Below, piece after piece: positions 52,904 to 61,196 of a DNA stretch of 64,000 nt. Both the position numbers and the translations under genes were made by a program. The first letter of the stretch is position 1; each line of letters opens with the position of its first letter. Location of the stretch: contig NZ_CP025583.1 of assembly GCF_002865605.1 (NCBI RefSeq), positions 228,501-292,500 of the forward strand, read 5' to 3'. The notes beneath the pieces are model-generated. The model saw nothing but the letters and a program-made list of their open reading frames with translations. It made no database searches and was not told where the DNA came from. The stretch is from Paracoccus jeotgali (GTDB lineage: Bacteria; Pseudomonadota; Alphaproteobacteria; Rhodobacterales; Rhodobacteraceae).

Positions 52904-53758
52904 TCAACCGGCCTTCTTGGTCTTGCCCTTGGCCGGAGTCCTGGCCGCCGCTTTGGTCTTGCGCGGCTTGGCCTTGCCCTTGCCCGCAGCGCCCGCGCTT
53001 TTCCGCAGCGCCTGCATCAGATCGACGACATTCGACGGCGCCGCCCGCTTGGGCGCAGCGATCTTGCGCCCCTCGATCTTGGCCTTCACCAGCTCGGCGA
53101 GGGCGGCATCATAGCGGTCGTCGAAATCGGCCGGATCGAAACTGCCGCGCTTGGTGTCGATGATATGTTCGGCCAGATCCAGCATCTCGCCGCTCAGCTT
53201 GAGGTCGGGCACATCGTCGAACGCCTCTTCGGCCGAGCGCACCTCATAGTCGAAGTTCAGCGTCGTCGCGATCAGCCCGTCACCATGCGGGCGCACCAGC
53301 ACCGTGCGGCAGCGCCGGAACAGCACCGTCCGGGCCAGCGCCGCGACGTTCTTCTTGCGCATCCCCTCGCGGATCAGCGCGAACGCCTCGTGCCCGCTGG
53401 GGTCCGAGGGCAGCACGTAATAGGGCTTGTCCAGATACAGGTTGTCGACCTGCGCGCAAGGGATAAAGCTGCTGACATTCAACGCCTTGTCGCTGTCCGG
53501 CACGGCCGAGGCGACCTCCTCCGGGGTCAGCACGACGTATTCGCCCGGCGCGACCTCGTAACCCTTGACCTGATCGTCACGCTCGACCGGCTTGCCGGTG
53601 TCGCTGTCGACATATTGGCGCCGCACCCGGTTCCCCGTCGCGCGGTTCAGCGTGTGAAACGACACCCGGTCCGAGGTCGAGGTCGCGGTGTAAAGCGCCA
53701 CCGGACAACTCACCTCGGCGATCTTCAACACGCCCTTCCAGACCGCCCGTGCCGCCAT
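52904..53758 (-). CDS. ku: Ku DNA end-binding protein, copy 2
   Basis: The 284-residue Ku paralog starts AARAVWKGVLKIAEVSCPV and shares the RVSFHTLNRATGNRVRRQYVD core, with a longer C-terminal Lys/Ala tail (KGKAKPRKTKAAARTPAKGKTKKAG). It is divergent enough from ku1 that an old duplication or separate acquisition is likely. It is coupled to ligD and has a perfect EcfG-type promoter 31 bases upstream. The start at 53758 is chosen as the family-typical start, behind a CAGGGGTG site. Confidence 0.95.
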   Translation of the reverse strand: MAARAVWKGVLKIAEVSCPVALYTATSTSDRVSFHTLNRATGNRVRRQYVDSDTGKPVERDDQVKGYEVAPGEYVVLTPEEVASAVPDSDKALNVSSFIPCAQVDNLYLDKPYYVLPSDPSGHEAFALIREGMRKKNVAALARTVLFRRCRTVLVRPHGDGLIATTLNFDYEVRSAEEAFDDVPDLKLSGEMLDLAEHIIDTKRGSFDPADFDDRYDAALAELVKAKIEGRKIAAPKRAAPSNVVDLMQALRKSAGAAGKGKAKPRKTKAAARTPAKGKTKKAG

Positions 53759-53788
53759 GCGCCCACCCCTGAACCGGTTGACAGGCAA

Positions 53789-53814
53789 AACGGCTGCGGG
53801 AGCGGAATCGTTCC
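53789..53814 (-). promoter_or_regulatory. EcfG-type promoter of ku2-ligD
   Basis: On the minus strand GGAAC (53810-53814) is followed after 17 bases by CGTT (53789-53792), a perfect match to the general-stress EcfG consensus. The -10 ends 30 bases before the ku2 start codon. Sigma factor identity is inferred. Confidence 0.55.
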
Positions 53815-53852
53815 ACGGCCCTGGCGGTGCAATTCTGACAAGGGCAGAGGTT

Positions 53853-53926
53853 TGGAGCGGGTGATGGGAATCGAACCCACGTATTCAGCTTGGAAGGCTG
53901 CTGCTCTACCATTGAGCTACACCCGC
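53853..53926 (-). tRNA. tRNA-Gly (UCC anticodon), CCA encoded
   Basis: The minus strand gives a standard 74-base tRNA with acceptor GCGGGTG/CACCCGC, D-arm GTAGCTCAATGGTAGAGC, T-arm GGGTTCGATTCCC and an anticodon loop CTTCCAA giving UCC. The CCA end is encoded at 53853-53855. It lies 41 bases after the fmt stop codon on the same strand. Confidence 0.96.
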
Positions 53927-53967
53927 ATCGCTGCCCTTTTACGTCGGGCAGACCCGCAGCGCAAGCA

Positions 53968-54861
53968 TCACGCCAGCCGCTCGGGCAGGGTCATGCCGCG
54001 CAGGAACTCGCTGGCCAGCATCGGCCGCTTGCCCTGCCGCTGCGCCTCCAGCACCCGGACAGCCCCCTCGCCGCAGGCAATGTCAAAGCCCTGCAGGACC
54101 TGCCCCGGCTCCCCCGATCCGTCTATCACGACCGAGCGCAACAGCTTCACCCGCTCGCCTCCGATTTCGCACCAGGCGCCGGGAAAGGGTGACAGCCCGC
54201 GGATCAGCCGGTCGATCACCGGCGCGGGCTGCGTCCAGTCGATCCGCGCCTCGGCCTTGTCGATCTTGGCGGCATAGGTCACCCCGTCTTCCGGCTGCGG
54301 CACCGCCGGCAGCGGCAGACGCGCCAGCACATCGACGATCAGCCCGGCCCCCATCTGCGCCAGCCGGTCATGCAGATCGGCGGTGGTGTCCTCGGCCCCG
54401 ATCTGCGTCCGCGCCTCGGCCAGCACCGGGCCGGTGTCCAGCCCCGCCTCCATCTGCATGATCGCCACGCCGGTCTCACGATCCCCTTCCATGATCGCGC
54501 GGTGGATCGGCGCCGCCCCCCGCCAGCGCGGCAGGATCGAGGCGTGGATGTTCAGACACCCCAGCCGCGGCGCCTGCAACACCGGCAGCGGCAGGATCAG
54601 CCCATAGGCCACCACCACCGCCACATCGGCGCCCAGAGCGGCGAAGGCTTCCTGCGCCTCGGCATCCTTCAGGCTGCGCGGATGGCGCACCGGCAGACCC
54701 AACTCCTCGGCCACCCGATGCACGGGCGCGGGACGGGGCTTCTGCCCGCGCCCGGCCTCGCGCGGCGGCTGGGTGTAGACCGCGACCACCTCGTGCCGGG
54801 CGGCGATCTGGCGCAGCGCCGGCATCGAAAACTCCGGCGTTCCCATGAAGATCACGCGCAT
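53968..54861 (-). CDS. fmt: Methionyl-tRNA formyltransferase
   Basis: The 297-residue protein has the N-terminal formyltransferase fold ([17 protein letters not shown]), the folate and catalytic motif [21 protein letters not shown] with Asn, His and later Asp of the GLDTG segment, and a C-terminal OB-like tRNA-binding domain. It formylates initiator Met-tRNA. It follows two deformylase-type genes on the same strand, the usual pairing of formylation and deformylation. A GAGTATTT spacer element directly precedes it. Confidence 0.96.
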   Translation of the reverse strand: MRVIFMGTPEFSMPALRQIAARHEVVAVYTQPPREAGRGQKPRPAPVHRVAEELGLPVRHPRSLKDAEAQEAFAALGADVAVVVAYGLILPLPVLQAPRLGCLNIHASILPRWRGAAPIHRAIMEGDRETGVAIMQMEAGLDTGPVLAEARTQIGAEDTTADLHDRLAQMGAGLIVDVLARLPLPAVPQPEDGVTYAAKIDKAEARIDWTQPAPVIDRLIRGLSPFPGAWCEIGGERVKLLRSVVIDGSGEPGQVLQGFDIACGEGAVRVLEAQRQGKRPMLASEFLRGMTLPERLA

Positions 54862-54869
54862 CGCCCTGC

Positions 54870-54892
54870 CTTCTTCTTTGCCCAAATACTCG
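54870..54892 (-). repeat. GAGTATTT spacer element before fmt
   Basis: On the minus strand GAGTATTTGGGCAAAGAAGAAG leads into the fmt ribosome binding region. It matches the element between serC and serA at 32961-32982 in all but three bases. Here the preceding long GC hairpin is replaced by GGCTGAGGCAGCC. Confidence 0.55.
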
Positions 54893-54898
54893 GCTGCC

Positions 54899-55402
54899 TC
54901 AGCCACGCCGGGACAGCTTCGCCGATTTCGCGACCAGCATCTTGCGCCGCAGGGGCGACAGGTGGTCGACATAGAGCCGCCCGTTCAGATGGTCGATCTG
55001 ATGCTGGACCGAGGTCGCCCACAGCCCGACGAAATCGCGATCCTCGACCTCGCCCCGGTCGTTCAGGAACCGCACCGTCACCGCCCGTGGTCGCGAGATC
55101 CGCGCCGACACGCCGGGCAGGTTCGGGCTCGCCTCGTCATGGTCGCGCAGCTTGACCGATTCGTGCAGGATCTCGGGGTTGGCCATCCGCACCGCCTGCC
55201 CGCGCTTGTCCGAGGCGTCGACCACCGCCAGCCGCAGCATGATCCCGATCTGCGGCGCGGCCAGGCCCACGCCGGGCATCGCCTCCATCGTGTCGATCAT
55301 GTCGTCCCAGATCATCCGCACCGTCTCGGTCACCGCCTCGACCGGTTCGGCCGGCTGATGCAGCCGGCGGTCGGAATAGGGAAGGAAGGCGCGGACGCTC
55401 AC
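54899..55402 (-). CDS. Degenerate peptide deformylase-like protein
   Basis: The 167-residue protein keeps the deformylase fold: [10 protein letters not shown] at residues 44-53 and a [16 protein letters not shown] segment. In the second metal motif the usual EGCLS is EASPN, so the metal-binding Cys is Ser92. In the third motif HExxH is HQIDH, so the catalytic Glu is Gln135. It should therefore lack normal deformylase activity, or use a different chemistry. It lies four bases after the intact deformylase gene and before fmt. Confidence 0.88.
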   Translation of the reverse strand: MSVRAFLPYSDRRLHQPAEPVEAVTETVRMIWDDMIDTMEAMPGVGLAAPQIGIMLRLAVVDASDKRGQAVRMANPEILHESVKLRDHDEASPNLPGVSARISRPRAVTVRFLNDRGEVEDRDFVGLWATSVQHQIDHLNGRLYVDHLSPLRRKMLVAKSAKLSRRG

Positions 55403-55406
55403 CGCG

Positions 55407-55934
55407 CTAATCCGGATCGCGGGCGCGTTCGCGCTTCAGCTTGATCATGCGGCGGGTGATCATCTGGCGGCGGACGGCGCTGATATGGTCGATGAACAGC
55501 ACCCCGTCGAGATGGTCGATCTCGTGCTGGGCGCAGGTCGCCCACAGCCCGTCGAACTCGTCGCTGTGCTGCTTGCCGTCCAGACCCAGCCACGCGACGC
55601 GAACCTGCGCCGGGCGGGTCACCTCGGCATATTGCTCGGGGATGGACAGGCAGCCTTCCTCGTAGACGTTCAGCTCGTCCGACTTCCATGTGATCTCGGG
55701 GTTGATCATCACCGTCGGGCGCGGCTCGGCCTCGGGGTCGCGCTGCGCGTCCATCACGAACAGCCGGCGCAGCACGCCCACCTGCGGCGCAGCCAGGCCG
55801 ACGCCCGGCGCGTCATACATGGTGGCCAGCATGTCGGCGGCCAGTTTCTCGATCTCGGGCGTGACGCGGTCCACGGGGGCGCAGGCCTTTTTCAGGCGCG
55901 GATCGGGATGCAGGATGATCGGTCGTATTGTCAT
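55407..55934 (-). CDS. def: Peptide deformylase
   Basis: The 175-residue protein has all three deformylase motifs: [10 protein letters not shown] (residues 44-53), EGCLSIPE with metal-ligand Cys95, and QHEIDH with His137, catalytic Glu138 and His141. It removes the formyl group from nascent N-formylmethionine, acting at the ribosome exit. It is the first gene of the def, degenerate def, fmt cluster, and starts from a 72-base spacer shared with the divergent PLP enzyme gene. Confidence 0.95.
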   Translation of the reverse strand: MTIRPIILHPDPRLKKACAPVDRVTPEIEKLAADMLATMYDAPGVGLAAPQVGVLRRLFVMDAQRDPEAEPRPTVMINPEITWKSDELNVYEEGCLSIPEQYAEVTRPAQVRVAWLGLDGKQHSDEFDGLWATCAQHEIDHLDGVLFIDHISAVRRQMITRRMIKLKRERARDPD

Positions 55935-56006
55935 GACGGTGATCTAGGCGAAGGCTTGGCGCGGCGCAATAAGGCGCCTATCCATGCCCCGGACAGGAGG
56001 CATCAC

Positions 56007-57188
56007 ATGACCACACCCGATTTCGACGAGATCATCGACCGGCACGGCACCAACTGCACCAAATGGGACGACATGCAGGCTGCCTGCGGCGTCAGCCCCG
56101 ATGACGGTCTGGCCATGTGGATCGCCGACATGGATTTCCGCCCCCCGCACAGCGTCCAGCAAGCGGTCGAGCGTTGCGCCGCGCATGGCATCTATGGCTA
56201 TCCCGCGCAGCACCCCGATTACCTGCCCAGCATCCGCTGGTGGATGGAAAACCGCCACGGCTGGCGGGTCGATCCCGACTGGATCGTGACCGCGCTGGGG
56301 CTGGTCAACGGCACCGCGCTGGCCGTCGCGGCCTTCACCCAGCCGGGCGACCGGGTGATCCTGATGACGCCGGTCTATCACGCCTTTGCCCGAATCATCC
56401 GCGCCCAGGGCCGTGAAGTGGCCGAGTTTCCGCTGCGCCGCGAGGGCGAGCATTACGCGATGGACTGGTCCGCATGGGAAAGCCTGCTGACCGGGCGCGA
56501 GCGGATGCTGATCCTGTGCAGCCCCCACAACCCCGGCGGCCGGGTCTGGACGCCAGAGGAACTGCGGCAGGTCGCGGATTTCTGCAAGCAGCATGATCTG
56601 GTGCTGGTCAGTGACGAGATTCATCACGATCTGGTGATGCCGGGCCATCAACACACGGTCACGGCGCTGGCCGCGCCCGACATCGCGGACCGGCTGATCA
56701 CGCTGACGGCGGCGACGAAGACCTTCAACATCGCCGGCGCCCATGTCGGCAATGCGATCATCAGCGACCCCAAATTGCGCGCAGCCTATACCGCGCAGAT
56801 GGCAGGGATGGGGCTTTCGACGGGAATGTTCGGGATCGACATGGCGACCGCCGCCTATTCGCCCGAAGGTGCCGCATGGCTGGACGCGCTGATCCCCTAT
56901 CTGGACGCCAACCGCCGCCTGTTCGATGAAGGCATCGCCCAGATTCCCGGGCTGCGCTCGATGCCGCTGCAGGCGACCTATCTGGCCTGGGTCGATTTCG
57001 AAGGCACCGGCATGGCCGCGCCCGAGTTCCGTCAGCGCTTGACCCGCGACGCGCGGATCGCGGCCAATAACGGCAGCAGCTTCGGTCTGGGCGGCGAAAG
57101 CTTCATGCGCTTCAACCTCGCCACGCCCCGCGCCAATGTCGAACGCGCGGTGGCGCGGCTGAAGGCGGCGTTTGCCGACCTGCAATAG
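56007..57188 (+). CDS. PLP-dependent MalY/PatB-type C-S lyase or aminotransferase
   Basis: The 393-residue protein is a fold-type I PLP enzyme of the MalY/PatB family. It has LAMWIADMDFRPPHSVQQAV at the N-terminus, the CSPHNPGGRVW segment, the cofactor SDEIHHDL and the Schiff-base Lys in TAATKTFNIAG (about residue 237). Members are cystathionine beta-lyases or related C-S lyases; some have aminotransferase activity. The start at 56007 follows ACAGGAGG. It is divergent from def. Its specific substrate is not shown. Confidence 0.88.
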   Translation: MTTPDFDEIIDRHGTNCTKWDDMQAACGVSPDDGLAMWIADMDFRPPHSVQQAVERCAAHGIYGYPAQHPDYLPSIRWWMENRHGWRVDPDWIVTALGLVNGTALAVAAFTQPGDRVILMTPVYHAFARIIRAQGREVAEFPLRREGEHYAMDWSAWESLLTGRERMLILCSPHNPGGRVWTPEELRQVADFCKQHDLVLVSDEIHHDLVMPGHQHTVTALAAPDIADRLITLTAATKTFNIAGAHVGNAIISDPKLRAAYTAQMAGMGLSTGMFGIDMATAAYSPEGAAWLDALIPYLDANRRLFDEGIAQIPGLRSMPLQATYLAWVDFEGTGMAAPEFRQRLTRDARIAANNGSSFGLGGESFMRFNLATPRANVERAVARLKAAFADLQ

Positions 57189-57276
57189 CGGCCGGAGAGC
57201 CGATTTCCCGGCGCGGGGCGGTTTGCCGCGCGTCTCGCCCCTTTCCGCCGTCACCGCCACGGACTAGGTTAGTGCC

Positions 57277-57900
57277 ATGCAATGGAACGTGCCCAACATC
57301 CTGACCATCATGCGGCTGCTGGCCGCGCCCGGCGTTCCGGTCATGTTCCTGTATTTCCACCGGCCCTGGGCCGATTGGGCGGCGCTGACGCTGTTTCTGC
57401 TGGCGGCGATCACCGACTGGTTCGACGGCTACCTGGCGCGGGCCTGGAACCAGCAAAGCCATTTCGGCGCGGCGATGGACCCGATCGCGGACAAGGCGAT
57501 GGTGGTCATCGCGCTGGTCGTCATCACCGGCTATTCGGGGATGAACCCGTGGCTGATCCTGCCCGCGACGCTGATCCTGTTTCGCGAGGTCTTCGTCTCG
57601 GGCCTGCGCGAGTCGCTGGGCGACCGGGCGACTCAGCTTGCGGTGACGCGCGTGGCCAAGTGGAAGACGACGACGCAGATGGTGGCGATCTCGGTGCTGT
57701 TTCTGGGCACCGGGCTGGCCTTCGTCGAACATGGGCGGCCGCCGCGCGTGGGGGAAACCGCGCTGCCTGGCGGCACGACCTGGGCCGATCTGGCGACCTT
57801 CGCCGGGCTGGTGCTGATCTGGCTGGCCGCCGGTCTGACGGCATGGACCGGCTGGGATTATTTTCGCAAGGCGATGCCGTTTCTGAGGGGGCCGAAATGA
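57277..57900 (+). CDS. pgsA: CDP-diacylglycerol-glycerol-3-phosphate phosphatidyltransferase
   Basis: The 207-residue membrane protein has the CDP-alcohol phosphatidyltransferase signature, TDWFDGYLARA followed by FGAAMDPIADK (D-x2-D-G-x2-A-R-x8-G-x3-D-x3-D). About six hydrophobic segments are present. It makes phosphatidylglycerol phosphate from CDP-diacylglycerol and glycerol-3-phosphate. Its stop codon overlaps the moaD start (ATGA), so it is co-translated with the molybdopterin genes. Confidence 0.95.
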   Translation: MQWNVPNILTIMRLLAAPGVPVMFLYFHRPWADWAALTLFLLAAITDWFDGYLARAWNQQSHFGAAMDPIADKAMVVIALVVITGYSGMNPWLILPATLILFREVFVSGLRESLGDRATQLAVTRVAKWKTTTQMVAISVLFLGTGLAFVEHGRPPRVGETALPGGTTWADLATFAGLVLIWLAAGLTAWTGWDYFRKAMPFLRGPK

Positions 57901-58148
57901 CTCTGGATGTGCTGTATTTTGCCTGGATCCGCGAGCGGATCGGAAGCGCGAAAGAACGGGTCGAGACCGCCGCGCCGACCATCCGCGACCTCGTGGCCGA
58001 GCTGGTCGCGGGAAACGAGCGTCACGCCGCCGCGCTGTCCGACCTGTCGGCGGTGCGCGTCGCGGCCGATCAGGAGATGGTCGATCTGGATCACCCGCTG
58101 TCCGATGTCCGCGAGGTGGCGTTCTTTCCGCCGATGACGGGCGGCTAA
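57897..58148 (+). CDS. moaD: Molybdopterin synthase sulfur carrier subunit
   Basis: The 83-residue ubiquitin-like protein begins TLDVLYFAWIRERIG and ends in the required GG (FFPPMTGG), which is thiocarboxylated to donate sulfur. It partners with MoaE, encoded 4 bases downstream. It overlaps pgsA by four bases. The enzyme serves molybdenum cofactor synthesis, consistent with the molybdenum-dependent SorA encoded at 37.3 kb. Confidence 0.95.
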   Translation: MTLDVLYFAWIRERIGSAKERVETAAPTIRDLVAELVAGNERHAAALSDLSAVRVAADQEMVDLDHPLSDVREVAFFPPMTGG

Positions 58149-58152
58149 GGCG

Positions 58153-58599
58153 ATGCTGATCCGCATCCAGACCGAGGCCTTCGACCTGGCGACGGTGCTG
58201 CAGGGCTTCGGCACCGGCGCCGGGGCCATCGTGACCTTTTCGGGGCTGGTCCGCGACGACACCGGCCGCATGACCGCGCTGGAACTGGAACACTATCCCG
58301 GCATGACCGAAAAAGCCGTGACCGACATCGCCCGCCGCGCGGTCGAACGCTGGTCGCTGATCGACTGCGCGGTGATCCACCGCCACGGCCGGCTGCCGGT
58401 GGGCGCGCCGATCATGATGGTGGCCACCGCCGCCCGCCACCGCGCCGACGCCTTCGCCGCGGCGGAGTTCCTGATGGACTATCTGAAATCCCGCGCGCCC
58501 TTCTGGAAACGCGAGATCGGCCCCGACGGCCCCGGCGACTGGGTCGAGGCCAAAGACGCCGACGAGGCCGCGCTGTCGCGCTGGGACCGGCCGGCATGA
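58153..58599 (+). CDS. moaE: Molybdopterin synthase catalytic subunit
   Basis: The 148-residue protein has the MoaE motifs FSGLVRDDTG (residues ~34-43), LELEHYPGM and the catalytic Lys-containing LKSRAPFWKRE near residue 115. It converts cyclic pyranopterin monophosphate to molybdopterin, with MoaD as sulfur donor. It follows moaD by four bases and overlaps the next gene by four. Confidence 0.95.
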   Translation: MLIRIQTEAFDLATVLQGFGTGAGAIVTFSGLVRDDTGRMTALELEHYPGMTEKAVTDIARRAVERWSLIDCAVIHRHGRLPVGAPIMMVATAARHRADAFAAAEFLMDYLKSRAPFWKREIGPDGPGDWVEAKDADEAALSRWDRPA

Positions 58600-59099
58600 T
58601 CCGCCCCGAATTGCGGCGCTGGCTGATGCCGCGGCGCGAGCTTCTCAGCGCGATCGCCGGCATCCTGCTGGGGCTGTGGATCGCCACTCGGGGCGGTTGG
58701 CTGCTGGGCGGGATGGGGCTAGTCGTCACCCTCAGCGCCGCCGTCTGGGCAGTGGGCAGCTGGCGGCGGCTGGCCTTTCGCCGCGATATCGGTGCGCCCG
58801 GCGTGCTCGAGGTCGATGAGGGCGCGATCCGCTATTACGCCGCCCGCGCCCTTGGCGGCACCATCGCGCTGCGCGATCTGGTCGAGATCCGGCTGCTGCG
58901 GCTGGACGGCCGCGACCATTGGCGGCTGCGCACCCGCGACGGCCAGGCGCTGCTGGTGCCGGTCGATGCGCGCGGCGCCGATCAGCTTGCCGATGCCTTC
59001 GCGCAACTGCCGGGGCTGGATCTGGGCCATGTCTCGGCCGCGCTGTCGCAAAAGGGCGGGCCGTCGCTGCGGATCGTGTGGACGGCCAAGCCGGGTTGA
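58596..59099 (+). CDS. Hypothetical membrane protein after moaE
   Basis: The 167-residue protein has a hydrophobic N-terminal part with two predicted membrane segments (about 16-32 and 35-53), followed by a soluble domain of about 110 residues rich in beta strands (GVLEVDEGAIRYYAAR; LRTRDGQALLVPVDAR). I do not recognise the family; a bPH-like fold is possible. Its start overlaps moaE by four bases (ATGA), so it is likely expressed with the pgsA-moaDE genes. Confidence 0.7.
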   Translation: MIRPELRRWLMPRRELLSAIAGILLGLWIATRGGWLLGGMGLVVTLSAAVWAVGSWRRLAFRRDIGAPGVLEVDEGAIRYYAARALGGTIALRDLVEIRLLRLDGRDHWRLRTRDGQALLVPVDARGADQLADAFAQLPGLDLGHVSAALSQKGGPSLRIVWTAKPG

Positions 59100-59151
59100 C
59101 TTAACCGGCGCGCCAAGCCACCTGTCTCGGGTCATTAGCAAAGGGCCTGAT

Positions 59152-60522
59152 ATGTCCATACCCCAGCAGGGCGGCGGCCCGATCGAACGGCGCGAGCAGC
59201 TTGCCGAATACATCGCGTCCGGCGAAAAGCCCCGCGAGGATTGGCGCATTGGCACCGAGCACGAGAAATTCGGCTATTGCCGCGACAACCTTCTGCCGCT
59301 TCCCTATGACGGGCCGCGCTCGGTCAAGGCGGTGCTGGAAGGGCTGCAGCAGCGCTTTGGCTGGCAGCCGGTGCTGGAACAGGACAAGATCATCGGCCTG
59401 CAGCGCGGCGACGCGAATGTCAGCCTGGAACCGGGCGGGCAGTTGGAGCTGTCGGGCGCGCCGCTTGAAACGATCCACCAGACCTGCGACGAGGTGAACC
59501 AGCATCTGGCCGAGGTCAAGCAGGTCGCCGACGAGATCGGCGTGGGCTTCATCGGATTGGGCGCCGCGCCGATCTGGTCCGAAGAGCAGATGCCGATGAT
59601 GCCAAAGGGGCGTTACGCGCTGATGACCCCCTATATGCGGCAGGTCGGCACGCTGGGCACCCAGATGATGTACCGGACCTGCACGGTGCAGGTGAACCTG
59701 GATTTCGCGTCGGAAGCCGACATGGTCCGCAAGCTGCGCGCCAGCCTGGCGCTGCAACCGGTGGCGACGGCGCTGTTCGCGAACTCGCCGTTCCTGGACG
59801 GCAAGCCCAACGGCATGAAATCCTGGCGCGCCCATATCTGGCAGAACCTCGACGACGCCCGCACCGGGATGCTGCCCTTCGTCTTCGACGAGGGCTTCGG
59901 ATACGAGGCATGGGTGGACTATGTCCTCGATGTTCCGATGTATTTCGTCTATCGCGACGGGAACTACATCAACGCGCTGGGGCAGAGCTTCCGCGACTTC
60001 ATGAATGGCCGCCTGCCCGCGCTGCCGGGCGAGGTGCCGACGCTGTCGGACTGGGCCGACCACATGACGACCGTCTTCCCCGAGGCGCGGGTCAAGAAAT
60101 ATCTGGAAATGCGCGGCGCCGATGGCGGGCCGTGGCGGCGGCTTTGCGCGCTGCCGGCGCTGTGGGTCGGGCTGCTGTATGACGAAACCTCGCTGGATGC
60201 GGCGCTGGATCTGGTGAAGAACCTCGACGCCGAAACCCGCGAGGGGCTGCGCCGTGCCGCCGCCCGCGACGGGTTGCAGGGGCAGGCGGGCGGCGTGCGC
60301 CTGCACGATCTGGCGCGCGAGGCCGTGGCCATCGCCGAGGCCGGGCTGAAGGCGCGCGCGCGTCCCGGCTCGGGCGGGCTGGTGCCGGACGAGACGCATT
60401 TCCTGAATGCGCTGAAGGAAAGCGTCGAGACCGGGCGCACCCCGGCGGATGAGTTGCTGGACCATTATCACGGCGATTGGCACGAAGATTTGACTCGCAT
60501 CTATGCCGAGTATTCGTACTGA
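59152..60522 (+). CDS. gshA: Glutamate-cysteine ligase, plant type
   Basis: The 456-residue protein matches plant-type glutamate-cysteine ligases found in alphaproteobacteria (GTEHEKFGYC near residue 36; LEPGGQLELSGAPLETIHQTC; MYRTCTVQVNLDF). It catalyses the ATP-dependent first step of glutathione synthesis. The start at 59152 is the family-typical MSIPQ; a longer frame upstream is rejected. It probably supports the peroxiredoxin function elsewhere in the window. A small membrane-protein gene follows after 7 bases. Confidence 0.93.
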   Translation: MSIPQQGGGPIERREQLAEYIASGEKPREDWRIGTEHEKFGYCRDNLLPLPYDGPRSVKAVLEGLQQRFGWQPVLEQDKIIGLQRGDANVSLEPGGQLELSGAPLETIHQTCDEVNQHLAEVKQVADEIGVGFIGLGAAPIWSEEQMPMMPKGRYALMTPYMRQVGTLGTQMMYRTCTVQVNLDFASEADMVRKLRASLALQPVATALFANSPFLDGKPNGMKSWRAHIWQNLDDARTGMLPFVFDEGFGYEAWVDYVLDVPMYFVYRDGNYINALGQSFRDFMNGRLPALPGEVPTLSDWADHMTTVFPEARVKKYLEMRGADGGPWRRLCALPALWVGLLYDETSLDAALDLVKNLDAETREGLRRAAARDGLQGQAGGVRLHDLAREAVAIAEAGLKARARPGSGGLVPDETHFLNALKESVETGRTPADELLDHYHGDWHEDLTRIYAEYSY

Positions 60523-60529
60523 TCCGGGC

Positions 60530-61177
60530 ATGATTTCGCAGCTTCGTCACCGCCTCATCCAGATTGTCGAGTTCTTGCTGTGGCTTGGCGCCGCGGTCGC
60601 TCTGGGCGCCGTCTTGCGCGACGCGCTGTCGCAGCGCGAGGCGGGCTGGCGGGCGGTGCTGGACGTCGCCGCACCGGGCCTGTTGGCCGTGAGCGCGGTC
60701 ATGGGCGCGCTGCTGATCGTGACCGGCATCTACCACAACACCCGCCGCAGCGCCGAGGCGATGGACCGCCTTGCCCGGCAGGGCGCGGGCAGCATCCGCC
60801 GCCTGTCCGGGGCGACGCGGCTAGAGACGCCGGTCGCGGCTGACCTGCCGCCGGCAGCGCCGCAGGCGGGACCGCCGAACTGGCCGCAGGCGATGCCGAT
60901 GCAGCCCGCGCCGCAGCCGGTTGCCGCGCCTGTGTCCGAACCCGCGCCTGCGCCAGCCGCTCCCGCTTGGGTCGCTGCACCTGCGCCGCAAGCAGCCCCC
61001 GCTCGGCCACCCGAGCACCCGTCTGAACCCGCAGCCCACACCGCCGCCGATCCGTCGCCCGAAACCTTCCCCGTCGCCCCGCCCGATCCGGCCCCCGCCG
61101 CCGCCCCGAACGCCGCCAATGACGCCGCACCGCAGCGTCGGCGCGAGGCGATCCGGCGGCTCGGCCCGGCCTCGTAG
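60530..61177 (+). CDS. Hypothetical membrane protein with proline/alanine-rich tail
   Basis: The 215-residue protein has two hydrophobic segments (about residues 8-30 and 47-68), with a short intervening loop, then a long Pro/Ala-rich low-complexity tail to the C-terminus. The family is not recognised. A topology with the tail in the cytoplasm or periplasm cannot be decided. It starts 7 bases after gshA and may be co-transcribed. Its start overlaps in a nearby frame that also reads through from within gshA, which is less likely. Confidence 0.6.
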   Translation: MISQLRHRLIQIVEFLLWLGAAVALGAVLRDALSQREAGWRAVLDVAAPGLLAVSAVMGALLIVTGIYHNTRRSAEAMDRLARQGAGSIRRLSGATRLETPVAADLPPAAPQAGPPNWPQAMPMQPAPQPVAAPVSEPAPAPAAPAWVAAPAPQAAPARPPEHPSEPAAHTAADPSPETFPVAPPDPAPAAAPNAANDAAPQRRREAIRRLGPAS

Positions 61178-61196
61178 TCGGCGCGGGAAGCCTGTT

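Noticed and set aside
50301-53114. Open frame of about 940 codons opposite ligD
   Set aside because: It is antisense to a clear LigD gene and has a biased, repetitive composition rich in Arg, Gln and Leu.
53927-53967. Possible separate promoter for tRNA-Gly
   Set aside because: A weak TTGCGC-N17-TAAAAG match exists, but the tRNA may be transcribed with fmt. The evidence is too thin to list.
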